Below are positions 49,865-58,583 of a stretch of 64,000 bases of DNA, one piece after another. A program made the translations under genes and the position numbers. The stretch is from assembly GCA_036567785.1 (NCBI GenBank), contig DATCTV010000062.1, forward strand, positions 358,212-422,211, in the 5' to 3' direction. The notes beneath the pieces were generated by a model that did not search any database, was not told the origin of the DNA, and worked only from the letters and a program-made list of their open reading frames with translations. Numbering within the stretch: position 1 is the stretch's first letter; each line of letters opens with the position of its first letter. This stretch comes from Desulfomonilia bacterium (GTDB lineage: Bacteria > Desulfobacterota > Desulfomonilia > UBA1062).

Positions 49865-50101
49865 TCAGGCTGCTTTAGCAAGTTTTTCGGCTTCTCTGGT
49901 ATGAGCACCCCATGGATTGATATCGGGATTTTCCTTGCAGCCCGGGCAGAAATATTTCGCACTCAGGTCTTCAGCGCCCGAACCCCAGATTTCAAGTGTG
50001 ATGCACTCCTTGCATATCGGTCTTCCGCAATGATCACATGTTGTTGTTGCCGGCTCTTTCCCGCATGCGATACAGATGTTCTTTTTAACAGGTTTCTTCA
50101 T
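49865..50101 (-). CDS. Small zinc-binding protein (two CxxC clusters), unknown function
   Basis: 78 residues with eight Cys: C-I-A-C-G-K-E, C-D-H-C-G-R-P-I-C-K-E-C and Y-F-C-P-G-C. The spacing (CxxC, CxxC, CxxC, CxxC) with an internal His-free treble-clef look resembles B-box/DUF2180-like zinc proteins. The initiator follows GGAGGAAC (GGAG). It lies 65 bases upstream of the dehydrogenase-CoA-transferase operon on the same strand and may be its first gene. A redox, metallochaperone or regulatory role is not established. Confidence 0.72.
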   Translation of the reverse strand: MKKPVKKNICIACGKEPATTTCDHCGRPICKECITLEIWGSGAEDLSAKYFCPGCKENPDINPWGAHTREAEKLAKAA

Positions 50102-50249
50102 CTGAGTTCCTCCTTTTCAGTTGGATAACTCTAAGCCAGATGCATGCCAAAAATCAGAGGAATTGGAATAAAAAATATAACTCTTTGATATTGCGTAATA
50201 TCTAATTTATTAACGATCCGGCAAAAATGCGGTTTATGGTATGGCTGCC

Positions 50250-50284
50250 GTATAAACACCCCCGAGTTTATGGTGTGTTTATAC
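50250..50284. promoter_or_regulatory. 10-bp-stem palindrome between acyl-CoA synthetase and zinc-protein genes
   Basis: GTATAAACAC (50250-50259) and GTGTTTATAC (50275-50284) are perfect inverted arms around 15 bases. There is no T-run on the minus strand. It lies about 36 bases after the synthetase stop and 150 bases upstream of the zinc-protein start, so it may serve as a weak terminator of the first or an operator of the second. The rest of this 219-base gap shows nothing. Confidence 0.5.
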
Positions 50285-50320
50285 TTATCAGAGGAAAAGG
50301 CTGCCGCAGGTTCATGCGCC

Positions 50321-52393
50321 TTATTTTATCAGCCCCTTGTATCTTGCATATCTGACCATGCAGCTGAACGCATAGACGGCACGTTCTGGCGTGGGATAGG
50401 ATGGAACGCCGAGTTTCATGAAGCCTTCATGCACATGTCTGGCCTCTTTTTCTGTGCCTCCGTAATAGCTTACGAAAACGGGCTTGTGAGGGTGGGCCCT
50501 TATGATGTCGCCGAAGGCTTCCTCTATATCGTATATGGTTTCTGGCATCAGAACGAAAATGATCATGACTGCGTCGATGTCATTCTGATCCAGTAGGCAC
50601 GAGGCTATATGGCTCATTGTTTTTTTTGATCCATGCTGTTCGGTTGCAGACCAGATGTCTACCGGGTTCCTGACCGGGGCCCATGACGGCATCACCTCGC
50701 CGAGCTTTTTAAGCGTTTCAGGCTTCAGTTCCGGCAGTTCAATCCCGTGCTCGTCACATGCATCAGTTGTCACAACGCAGCCCATGCCGGTGATAGACAG
50801 AACTCCCATTCTGTTGCCTTTCGGCAGGGGCAGGGCTTCAAAGGCCGCCAATGTGTCGAAGAAGCTTTCGGAATCGTGAGTGCGAACGAGTCCGGTCCTT
50901 CTGCATACGGCATTAAAAACCTCGTCCGAACCTGCAAGAGAACCTGTATGGGACGCAATCGCCTGAGCACCGGCCTCTGTCCGTCCCGACTTGATTACAA
51001 CTACCGGTTTTTTCGAGCTGGCTTTTGCCGAAGCCCTTATGAACCTCTCGCCATCGCTCACCCCTTCCAGGTACATGCCGAGCGTGGTCGTATTTTCATC
51101 GGTTGCCATATATTCTATCAGGTCGCATTCGTTTATATCGCCCTTGTTCCCGATACAGGCTATCTTGGATATTCCGAAGGGTTTCATGTCCGCAATCCAT
51201 CTGCCCCAGCCGGATGAGAACACCCCTGACTGGCCTATCAGGGAAACCCCTCCCGGCATGATGGGTTCGAGACCGACTATGGATGTTGCAAGGCCTGAAG
51301 CAGGATTGATCGTCCCGATGCTGTTCGGGCCCATCAGCCTTATCCCGGCCTTCTTTGTCTGCTCGACGATTTCCTCCTGTTCGAGTGCTCCTGCATGGCC
51401 GATGTCGGAATATCCGCCGGTGCTGAGGATGACAGCCTTGACTCCTTTTGCTTCGCAATCTGCAATGGCCTCCTTCACGGCGGCCTTGGGGATTACTATC
51501 ATAGCAAGGTCGACAGGGACTGGGATGTCTCTGACAGATTTGTATGCCTTGAGGCCGAGTATTTCATTGACTGACGGATTTACCGGTATCAGTTCGCCCT
51601 TGTATCCCGCCCTGATGATATTTCTCAATATAATGTTGCCGCCTTTTCCATGGGTGCGGGATGCGCCTATCAGGGCAACTCTCTCCGGATTGAAGAACGG
51701 GTCCACTGTCCGGCTGTCAAAAACTTTCCTCTTTTTTCCGGCAGGTGAGCCACTCAACCTTACAAGGGCATCTACTGCCACTGCACTCTCAGGTGTTGCA
51801 ATGAGCGGGTTGACGTCTATTTCAAAAATATCTTCCCTTTCGGCCATAAGCCTTGAGATGCCGACCAGGCATCCGGCGATCTTCTCTATATCGGCGCCTT
51901 CCTGTCCCCTGAAACCCTTGAGGAGGGACGCCCCCCTGAGGCTTTCGAGCATTTTCATAGCCGTCTTTTTATCTACCGGGGCAAGTTCTATGGATGTATC
52001 CCTGAAGACTTCGGTGAATATACCTCCGAACCCTGCAAGAATAACCGGCCCGTAAACAGGATCGCGTCTGGCACCGATTATGAGTTCGATCCCTTTCCTG
52101 GCCATCTTCTGTATCAGGAGGTTTTTACCCGGGAACCTTTCTGAGAGTTCCCTTGCCGCTTTTTTCATTTCATCAGAACCGGCGATATCAAGGATAACTC
52201 CTCTCATCTCTGTCTTATGAAGAATGTCGGCCGAACAGACTTTCAGCGCTACAGGATAGCCCATCTTTCCGGCCGCGGCATATGCCGATGAAACATCATG
52301 GCAGAGGGCCTCTTTTATCACTTCTATTCCGTATTGCTTCAGCAGATTCTTGCTCTCGAATTCATCGATTGTCATTACATCGTTTCCCTTCAT
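50321..52393 (-). CDS. ADP-forming acyl-CoA synthetase, permuted (ATP-grasp first)
   Basis: A 690-residue NDP-forming synthetase that interconverts acyl-CoA + ADP + Pi with acid + CoA + ATP, a common energy-conserving step in anaerobes. The domain order is unusual against E. coli PatZ. An ATP-grasp/beta part comes first (about 1-215: DEFESKNLLKQYGI, GYPVALKVCSADILHKTE, VYGPVILAGFGGIFTE, DVNPLIA). The CoA-binding Rossmann part follows (about 235-360: RVALIGASRTHGKGG, MGPNSIGTINP). Last is the ligase part with the phosphorylated-His motif A-S-H-T-G-S-L-A-G and NPVDIW. Start ATG 52393 is followed by a second ATG six codons later. It is the single gene of its transcript. Confidence 0.9.
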   Translation of the reverse strand: MKGNDVMTIDEFESKNLLKQYGIEVIKEALCHDVSSAYAAAGKMGYPVALKVCSADILHKTEMRGVILDIAGSDEMKKAARELSERFPGKNLLIQKMARKGIELIIGARRDPVYGPVILAGFGGIFTEVFRDTSIELAPVDKKTAMKMLESLRGASLLKGFRGQEGADIEKIAGCLVGISRLMAEREDIFEIDVNPLIATPESAVAVDALVRLSGSPAGKKRKVFDSRTVDPFFNPERVALIGASRTHGKGGNIILRNIIRAGYKGELIPVNPSVNEILGLKAYKSVRDIPVPVDLAMIVIPKAAVKEAIADCEAKGVKAVILSTGGYSDIGHAGALEQEEIVEQTKKAGIRLMGPNSIGTINPASGLATSIVGLEPIMPGGVSLIGQSGVFSSGWGRWIADMKPFGISKIACIGNKGDINECDLIEYMATDENTTTLGMYLEGVSDGERFIRASAKASSKKPVVVIKSGRTEAGAQAIASHTGSLAGSDEVFNAVCRRTGLVRTHDSESFFDTLAAFEALPLPKGNRMGVLSITGMGCVVTTDACDEHGIELPELKPETLKKLGEVMPSWAPVRNPVDIWSATEQHGSKKTMSHIASCLLDQNDIDAVMIIFVLMPETIYDIEEAFGDIIRAHPHKPVFVSYYGGTEKEARHVHEGFMKLGVPSYPTPERAVYAFSCMVRYARYKGLIK

Positions 52394-52583
52394 GGGTTCC
52401 CGTCCTTTTGATTAAAATATATTAGGATTTTTATGTAAAGGTCAGAAAAGCCTGACAGAAACCATTTGAATCACCTTAAGGATTTAAGTGTCAATAAAAA
52501 CATTTTTTCAGTCAGGAGATTTAAGTTGCCTAGTCTTTGTTACATAGTCTAAATATTTATGGAAACGGTGCTGGGTATTAATT

Positions 52584-54371
52584 ATGATGAGAGACAATGA
52601 AAATAAAATAAGGGTTATCCTTGTCGGTGGCGGGAAACTTGCCGGCCTGATATACTCTGTTTTTAAAGACCGTTACGACTTTATCGGCTATGTCGATGAT
52701 GTTTTCCGGTGTGCATATGTTGAGTCGACTTATGGACTTAATAATCTCGGCACAAGTGATGATCTGCCGCAACTTGCTGAATCAGGGGCTCTGGCAGTTG
52801 TTGCCATCATGGACGTTGCCGCACGCAGGAAGTACGGAGATCTCCTGAAAAAAGCCGGATTCACTCTGGCCAGCCTTATAGCAGAGACTGCAATTGTCTC
52901 GGCGGACGCAATCCTCGGTCAGGGTTGCATTATCAGGCATAATGCAGTGGTTTCACCCCAGGTAAGACTTGGAGATAATACGGTGGTCTCGGACGGGGTT
53001 TATGTGGGGCATGATTCAATCATTGGTGAAAATGTTTATATCGCCCCGGGGGTCAATATCAACGGAAGCGTTACCATAAACAAGAATACCTTTGTGGGAA
53101 CCGGGGCCGTTATCCTGCCTCATGTTAAGGTAGGTGAGGATTGCATCATCGGGGCCTCATCATGTGTCCACAAAGACGTGCCTGACGGTACAACCGTCTC
53201 GGGTGTTCCGGCCAAATCAATGGCCTCACGCCGCCGTGCACCCGAAGTAAGCGTTATCATGGCTGCCTATAACCATGAGAAGTACGTGGCTCACAGCATA
53301 AATAGCGTGCTGTCTCAGACATACAAGGATTTCGAGTTCATCATTATCGATGACGGGTCAAACGACGGCACGGCTCAGGAGATTGCAAGATTTGACGATC
53401 CGCGTATAAAGGCCACTTTCTCCGCTCATAATGCCGGAATGATCTTTACGAAAAACAAGGGCATCGATCTGGCGGAAGGGAGATACATTGCCATTATTAA
53501 TTCTGATGACGCCTACATGCCGGATAAACTTCAGAAACAGGTTGACTTTTTGAACAGTCACCCGGGATATGGCGCGGTCTTTACCGATGCTCAGATAATT
53601 GATGACGACGGTCTAGCCTTTACTGACAAAAACCATTTCTATTTCAGCATTTTCACTCAACCCAATCGAAGCCGTTACGAATGGCTGCGCCGTTTTTTCT
53701 ATGAGGGCAACTGTATTTGTTTACCCAGTGTCATGATCCGCCGTGAATGTTATGACGTGGTCGGAAGGCCCGATTCAAGGCTGCATCAACTGCCTGATCT
53801 TGATCTCTGGGTAAGACTCTGTTTCAAATACGATATACATATCATGGAGGAAAAACTCACACAATTCAGGGTCCGTGACAATGAAGCCAATGCCAGCGGC
53901 AACCGGCAGGAATCAAGGCAGCGCACGGTCTGGGAATATCGTAAAATCCTGAATCATTACCTCGGCATCCATGATGAAAATGAACTTCTGAGGATATTCC
54001 CGGAAGCAGCCGAATTTACAGGTCCTTATAGTCTGACGAATGACCTGATTCCATATGTTCTCGCCCGGCTGGCTCTTAAGAGAAACACCCCTTTGTTGAA
54101 TTCCTTTGCTATGGATGTCCTATTTGATCTTCTGGGTGATCCGGGACGTGCCGAACGCATACATGCCCGTTTCGGATTCGGATACAAGGATTTCATTGAA
54201 CTGACCGGGTCAAGTACCACTCTCATGGCCGAGTCAACTTATAATGCCAAGGATTTACATACAGGTGCAGGATTATCGCAAAACCTTTTTATCCGGACGA
54301 TCGGGACGATGAAAAGGGCAATGAATGAACGATTGAGTGTCTATTTTAAAAACAGGAGATTGCCATCATGA
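52584..54371 (+). CDS. NeuD/PglD-type acetyltransferase fused to a GT2 glycosyltransferase
   Basis: 595 residues in three parts. Residues 1-205 are a sugar O/N-acetyltransferase of the NeuD/PglD type. It has a Rossmann-like start I-R-V-I-L-V-G-G-G-K-L-A-G-L-I, then left-handed beta-helix hexapeptides (C-I-I-R-H-N-A-V-V-S, V-Y-V-G-H-D-S-I-I-G, with a probable catalytic His), ending T-V-S-G-V-P-A-K. Residues 215-430 are a GT2 domain, V-S-V-I-M-A-A-Y-N-H-E-K-Y, IIIDDGSNDGT, and IINSDDAYMPDKL with the D-x-D site. Residues 430-595 are unassigned. It should modify and transfer a sugar on a surface glycan. The stop overlaps the BKACE start by four bases. No other glycan-locus genes are close. Confidence 0.85.
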   Translation: MMRDNENKIRVILVGGGKLAGLIYSVFKDRYDFIGYVDDVFRCAYVESTYGLNNLGTSDDLPQLAESGALAVVAIMDVAARRKYGDLLKKAGFTLASLIAETAIVSADAILGQGCIIRHNAVVSPQVRLGDNTVVSDGVYVGHDSIIGENVYIAPGVNINGSVTINKNTFVGTGAVILPHVKVGEDCIIGASSCVHKDVPDGTTVSGVPAKSMASRRRAPEVSVIMAAYNHEKYVAHSINSVLSQTYKDFEFIIIDDGSNDGTAQEIARFDDPRIKATFSAHNAGMIFTKNKGIDLAEGRYIAIINSDDAYMPDKLQKQVDFLNSHPGYGAVFTDAQIIDDDGLAFTDKNHFYFSIFTQPNRSRYEWLRRFFYEGNCICLPSVMIRRECYDVVGRPDSRLHQLPDLDLWVRLCFKYDIHIMEEKLTQFRVRDNEANASGNRQESRQRTVWEYRKILNHYLGIHDENELLRIFPEAAEFTGPYSLTNDLIPYVLARLALKRNTPLLNSFAMDVLFDLLGDPGRAERIHARFGFGYKDFIELTGSSTTLMAESTYNAKDLHTGAGLSQNLFIRTIGTMKRAMNERLSVYFKNRRLPS

Positions 54372-55264
54372 GCTGCGACTATCCCATGGAACCCTATCCG
54401 AAGGTTATAATCAATGCAGCTATCACCGGGATGATACCCACAAAGAGAGACACTCCGCATGTACCAGTCACAGAAGATGAGATCGTGCAGGACGCAGTTG
54501 CATGTCATATGGCAGGTGCTGCGATTATCCACCTGCATATTCGTGATGAACAGGGCAATCCCTGTTATAAAGCCGAAAAATATGGCCGCATCATCCGCAG
54601 GATCCGGGAAAAGTGCAATGTAATTATCTGTGTTTCCACAAGCGGACGGTTCTTCAAGGATTTCGAACAAAGGTCTGAAGTCCTTTTCCTGGAAGGAATA
54701 GAAAAGCCTGAAATGGCAAGCATCACAACGGGTTCTCTTAATTTTCCCAAGCATGCAAGCGTAAACCCTCCGGATATTATATTCAGGCTTGCTGAAACAA
54801 TGCTTGAACAGGGTATCAAACCGGAAATTGAGATTTTCGACAGCGGCATGCTGAATTTTGCCAAGCATCTTCATAAAAAGCTTGGACTGCCTCAACCACT
54901 TTATTTTAATTTGATATTCGGCTCACTGGGAGGCATACCGGCCCGTATTGAGGATATTGCCTATCTGATAAACTGTCTTCCCGAAGAATCTCTGTGGTCC
55001 GCGGCCGGCATCGGAGTTTTTCAACTGCCGGTAAATCTCACTGCCCTTGCGGCAGGAGGAGGAGTCAGAGTCGGCCTGGAGGACAATATCTATTTTGACT
55101 ACGAGAAAAAAGAACTTGCCACAAACGTTCAGTTGATCGAGCGTATTTCATATATGGCGAAGGTGATCAGAAGAGAACTGGCGGACGCCGATGAAGCCCG
55201 GCGCATGTTGTGCATTTCCCCGGTTGATTATTCATTTCACCAATCGCGGGAATTTTCACAATAA
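54368..55264 (+). CDS. BKACE family (DUF849) beta-keto acid cleavage enzyme
   Basis: 298 residues of the family that cleaves 3-oxo acids with acetyl-CoA, giving acetoacetate and a new acyl-CoA; the type enzyme is 3-keto-5-aminohexanoate cleavage enzyme of lysine fermentation. The zinc site is H55-x-H57 (I-I-H-L-H-I-R-D) with the Glu of R-V-G-L-E-D-N near 237; V-P-V-T-E-D-E-I-V and STSGRFF also match. Substrate-contacting residues vary across BKACE subfamilies, so the acid cannot be named. ATG 54368 overlaps the glycosyltransferase stop (ATGA) with GGAGA upstream, so translational coupling is likely. The coupling to a sugar enzyme is odd for a catabolic protein. Confidence 0.88.
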   Translation: MSCDYPMEPYPKVIINAAITGMIPTKRDTPHVPVTEDEIVQDAVACHMAGAAIIHLHIRDEQGNPCYKAEKYGRIIRRIREKCNVIICVSTSGRFFKDFEQRSEVLFLEGIEKPEMASITTGSLNFPKHASVNPPDIIFRLAETMLEQGIKPEIEIFDSGMLNFAKHLHKKLGLPQPLYFNLIFGSLGGIPARIEDIAYLINCLPEESLWSAAGIGVFQLPVNLTALAAGGGVRVGLEDNIYFDYEKKELATNVQLIERISYMAKVIRRELADADEARRMLCISPVDYSFHQSREFSQ

Positions 55265-55381
55265 TTTGAATTGTTGCATTTATAATACATCACGGATTCA
55301 TGATTCTGACGGTCGGATTCTCCTTCCTTTTCCTCAGTGAGTTGCAATATCCATCAGATGAATGAGATGCCCCCGCAGACA

Positions 55382-56065
55382 TTAATCCTGCAGGTAAGGA
55401 GTGGTCGTCAATACTGTCCTGGCGTCTTTGTAGGGCGGCATTTTGGAAAGTTTCCTGATGTTCTTAAGTGTTGTAACGCCAAGATTCTTCAGCAGCATAT
55501 TGACTATAGAAGATGGCAGATTTCCGCCCGGGTCTGTCAGAAGCTGGTAGGTGAGAAGGGTTTTTTTACCTCCTTCTTCCTTGAGCGTCCATGTGACATC
55601 CCCGAAAGGCATCTCCACCATGCCTGGTTTTTCAGGCTTGAAATCAGCTTTTACAGCAAGCCCTCTGACAATTATCCTCCCTGTTTCTTTCTCAAGCATG
55701 AATGATATCCTTCCCAGGCCATAGCGGTCCGACAACGGCCAGGGTAGCCCCTGCTGAAAGTATGTACTGAAGCTGTCAGGTGTGTCAGGGTACCCGGGCA
55801 ATTCGATTCTTCTTGCATCTTCACATAGAAACATGAACTTTTTCTGTGCTGGTATATCCCTTAAGATCGCTTCGACAACAGACATCGGTGCATCAATAAT
55901 ACCTTCTGCCCTGACTTCATCGACGCTGCTCCTTGAATTCGTTCTGACCCAGCCTGTAATTCCATCCGATTCCCGTATCTTTTTCCAGGGGCCTACCTTG
56001 ACCGATGCTTCAAGACAGGCCGCCGTTATAAGGATGATTATGAAAATCCTGATTAAGGGCTTCAT
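55382..56065 (-). CDS. Exported START-like lipid-binding protein
   Basis: 227 residues: a signal peptide (about 1-20, IRIFIIILITAACLEAS), then a START/polyketide-cyclase-like helix-grip fold. This shows W-K-K-I-R-E-S-D-G-I-T-G-W-V, V-D-E-V-R-A-E-G-I-I-D-A-P, G-L-P-W-P-L-S-D-R-Y and V-T-W-T-L-K-E-E. The order matches START proteins that bind hydrophobic ligands. A Cys at the signal-peptide end might be lipidated, but the lipobox is weak. Its start overlaps the stop of the flavoprotein gene by four bases, which suggests the two handle the same lipophilic substrate. Confidence 0.75.
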   Translation of the reverse strand: MKPLIRIFIIILITAACLEASVKVGPWKKIRESDGITGWVRTNSRSSVDEVRAEGIIDAPMSVVEAILRDIPAQKKFMFLCEDARRIELPGYPDTPDSFSTYFQQGLPWPLSDRYGLGRISFMLEKETGRIIVRGLAVKADFKPEKPGMVEMPFGDVTWTLKEEGGKKTLLTYQLLTDPGGNLPSSIVNMLLKNLGVTTLKNIRKLSKMPPYKDARTVLTTTPYLQD

Positions 56066-57540
56066 CTGAAAAATATCTTCCTTATGATTTTTACACCTGC
56101 GGTCAGTGCCAGAACGACAGAGGCATACATGAAAGGTCTGACAAGAGGTACAAGTCCTTTGGGTGGCGCAAATTCAATGTTCAACACGACGCGTTTATTC
56201 AGTTTGTCCTGTATGATGAGCTCCGAACAATGGTTGGCAGTCCAGATAGCAGCCTCCATCCCGCCCGAACTTACATGTGTTTTTGTATAATCGCCTGTCA
56301 GGTAAAGGTTGGGGTAGGGCGTACGCTGATACGGCCGGTGTTTTTCCATGCCGGGGAAGGGCCGGTAAACACCCTGACGTTCCCTTACAACCCTGTATTT
56401 TCTGACTTGTGCTTCGCGTGCGGCAGGGAAGAGCCTTTTGATATCATCGATCGTCTTCTCGTAAATCACCTCATCAGGCAGAAAGCGTACGGCATCGGCG
56501 GGCGCAATGACCATCTCGAACATGCTGCCTCCCTTGAATATATGGGGAAGCACATTCGAAAGGTCTGCATAGGTGTTGAAAATGCAGTCCGTTGAGAAGA
56601 ATGTCACATCGACATCTGTAAGTTTTCTGTCAAACCACACCTGTATGGACAACGAGGGGGATTCTTCGAAATGGGTCAAATCCTGAAAGTATTTATATTT
56701 GAACGATTCCTTCGGGATGACCTTTCTTAGAGAGTATGGACTTATGGCTGAAACGTAGATATCGGCTTTGTAATCCTCTTTGCCGTTTACGGTAACACTC
56801 TTGATTTTGCCGTCTTCACAGTTTATCGAGGTCACCATTTTTCCTGTCTCGAAACTGCCGCCCTTTGACTTGATGTACTCAAGGCAGGTTCCGACCCAGA
56901 TTTCGCCGAGCCCTCCGTTTGCAAAACCGACACGTGAGGTCTCTGCGGATGCCGAAACCTTTTTGAACCAGTTTACCATTACCTTGGCCGATATAGCGTA
57001 TTCAGGGGTGAATGTGAGGCCGTATATGGCAGGAGACATGGGCTTGAATGCCCCACGCGGACCCCTTCTTGAAACCCATTCTGTCCAGGATTGATTGTCC
57101 AGCTCGTCCAGTTCCTTTTTGGAAGCTCCTACGGCATAAGCGAATGCAGGCATGCCGGCAAGCATTTTCCATTTGGGAATGCCTTTATAGCTTTTGATAA
57201 GATTCATGTATGCGATGGCTGTGTGAAGCGGCGCAGGGTAGTTTTCAAAATGCAGCACCGGCTGGTTTCCGTCGTCCTGTGCGAAAAAGAAGTCAGTACC
57301 TTTCCAGATTATGTTTTTTTCAATTCCCATTTTCTTAAAAAAATTGATGAGGTTGACGTAATAGGGGAAGAACACGTGAAGCGCATTATCAATCATGTCG
57401 CCTTCATTATCCAGCCATGAATTGGCCCGGCCGCCGAATATGGTATCGGATTCAATGATTTCGACATCAATTCCCGCATCTAGCAGGTTGATTGCAGTTG
57501 CCAGGCCTGACATTCCTCCACCCATGATCAAAGCTTTCAT
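56062..57540 (-). CDS. Carotene-desaturase-like FAD oxidoreductase with C-terminal membrane helix
   Basis: 492 residues similar to phytoene/zeta-carotene desaturases (PDS/ZDS/HpnE-like branch). It has MKALIMGGGMSGLATAINLLDAG (dinucleotide fold), E-S-D-T-I-F-G-G-R-A-N-S-W, and the central Y-G-L-T-F-T-P-E-Y segment. The C-terminal FAD block is Y-L-T-G-D-Y-T-K-T-H-V-S-S-G-G-M-E-A-A. A last hydrophobic helix (MYASVVLALTAGVKII) is present. No phytoene synthase or squalene genes lie nearby, so hopanoid or carotenoid roles remain guesses. It forms an operon with the START-like gene. Confidence 0.82.
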   Translation of the reverse strand: MKALIMGGGMSGLATAINLLDAGIDVEIIESDTIFGGRANSWLDNEGDMIDNALHVFFPYYVNLINFFKKMGIEKNIIWKGTDFFFAQDDGNQPVLHFENYPAPLHTAIAYMNLIKSYKGIPKWKMLAGMPAFAYAVGASKKELDELDNQSWTEWVSRRGPRGAFKPMSPAIYGLTFTPEYAISAKVMVNWFKKVSASAETSRVGFANGGLGEIWVGTCLEYIKSKGGSFETGKMVTSINCEDGKIKSVTVNGKEDYKADIYVSAISPYSLRKVIPKESFKYKYFQDLTHFEESPSLSIQVWFDRKLTDVDVTFFSTDCIFNTYADLSNVLPHIFKGGSMFEMVIAPADAVRFLPDEVIYEKTIDDIKRLFPAAREAQVRKYRVVRERQGVYRPFPGMEKHRPYQRTPYPNLYLTGDYTKTHVSSGGMEAAIWTANHCSELIIQDKLNKRVVLNIEFAPPKGLVPLVRPFMYASVVLALTAGVKIIRKIFFR

Positions 57541-57660
57541 AAATCCTCCCGTTTGGAATATGTTCTTCTTATCAAACTTGTTTAAGACGGTTGCAACAAT
57601 CTATTAAACATATATCCATCCGATTGACATTATTTTTTAAAACCTATACCTCATCAGATC

Positions 57661-58422
57661 ATGAACAACGGAACAATCCAATCACTTGAAAGAGGGCTCA
57701 CAATTTTGACAATCCTGGCCAAAGCGGGTTCTCCCATGACGCTCAACGAAATAGCCGCAAGTTTCAAGATAGACCGTTCAAGCGTTTTCCGCCTTATAAA
57801 GACAATGGTCAAGGCGGGATTTATCTATCAGGATAATGATACGAAACGATATTCGCTCGGGTTCAAGGTGCTTGAACTGGCCGGGTCTTTTTCGGACAAT
57901 CTGCGCCTTGAAGAATTTTTAAGGCCCATAATGAAAGACGTCTGCCGGCGCACGAACCAGAATACGCACCTGGCGATCCTGGACAGGGGAGAAGTCGTTT
58001 TTATAGCTGTAGAACAGCCAAGGGATGCGATAACCATAAGCATTTCCATTGGCACACGCGAATCCGCTACCCAGACCGCACTCGGCAGGGCTATTCTTGC
58101 TTTCATGGAAAAAAATACGATCGATGAAATCATCAGGATATCACCTCTTGAAAGATATACTCCCAAGTCTATTGTTTCAAAGACAGAGCTTTACAGTGCC
58201 CTTTCCGGTATAAGAGATTCCAGACTGGCCGTTGATAACGAAGAATATAAACCCGGCGTCATCTGTTTTGCATCTCCGGTGCTAAACCATAAAGGACAGG
58301 TCGTTTGCTCGATAGGCATTTCCGGGCTGGACAGGCTCATCATGCCCCATTACGATGAATACGGAGAAACGGTTAAAGAAGCTGCCATCAAGGCCTCTGC
58401 CCTGCTGGGGCAGCCGGTTTAA
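57661..58422 (+). CDS. IclR-family transcriptional regulator
   Basis: 253 residues: an N-terminal winged helix (M-T-L-N-E-I-A-A-S-F-K-I-D-R-S-S-V-F-R-L-I-K-T-M) and a C-terminal IclR effector domain with H-L-A-I-L-D-R-G-E-V-V-F-I, ATQTALGRAIL and C-F-A-S-P-V-L-N-H-K-G. The family is mostly tetrameric and binds small organic-acid effectors. It lies between the divergent desaturase-START operon (120-base gap) and the AMP-forming ligase gene downstream; either may be its target. The ATG has no strong ribosome binding site; TTGACA at 57624-57629 is the best -35 candidate, but it is close to the start. Confidence 0.92.
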   Translation: MNNGTIQSLERGLTILTILAKAGSPMTLNEIAASFKIDRSSVFRLIKTMVKAGFIYQDNDTKRYSLGFKVLELAGSFSDNLRLEEFLRPIMKDVCRRTNQNTHLAILDRGEVVFIAVEQPRDAITISISIGTRESATQTALGRAILAFMEKNTIDEIIRISPLERYTPKSIVSKTELYSALSGIRDSRLAVDNEEYKPGVICFASPVLNHKGQVVCSIGISGLDRLIMPHYDEYGETVKEAAIKASALLGQPV

Positions 58423-58583
58423 CCACTCTCGAAGGAATAGATGCTCCTTTCTTCAAACAGGAGAATTTACCACCAGGATTGAGTCTGGACAGAAATACCT
58501 CTTTATATTATTAATGATGCCCCCCTGGTTCTGTTTATCATTTGACATTTAGGGGTAAAATTAAAGTATTTCAGGAGGATAAT

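Noticed and set aside
50991..52055. 354-codon open frame on the plus strand
   Set aside because: It is antisense to the ADP-forming acyl-CoA synthetase, whose motifs are complete; the frame is low-complexity Ser/Pro/Ile-rich as expected for a shadow.
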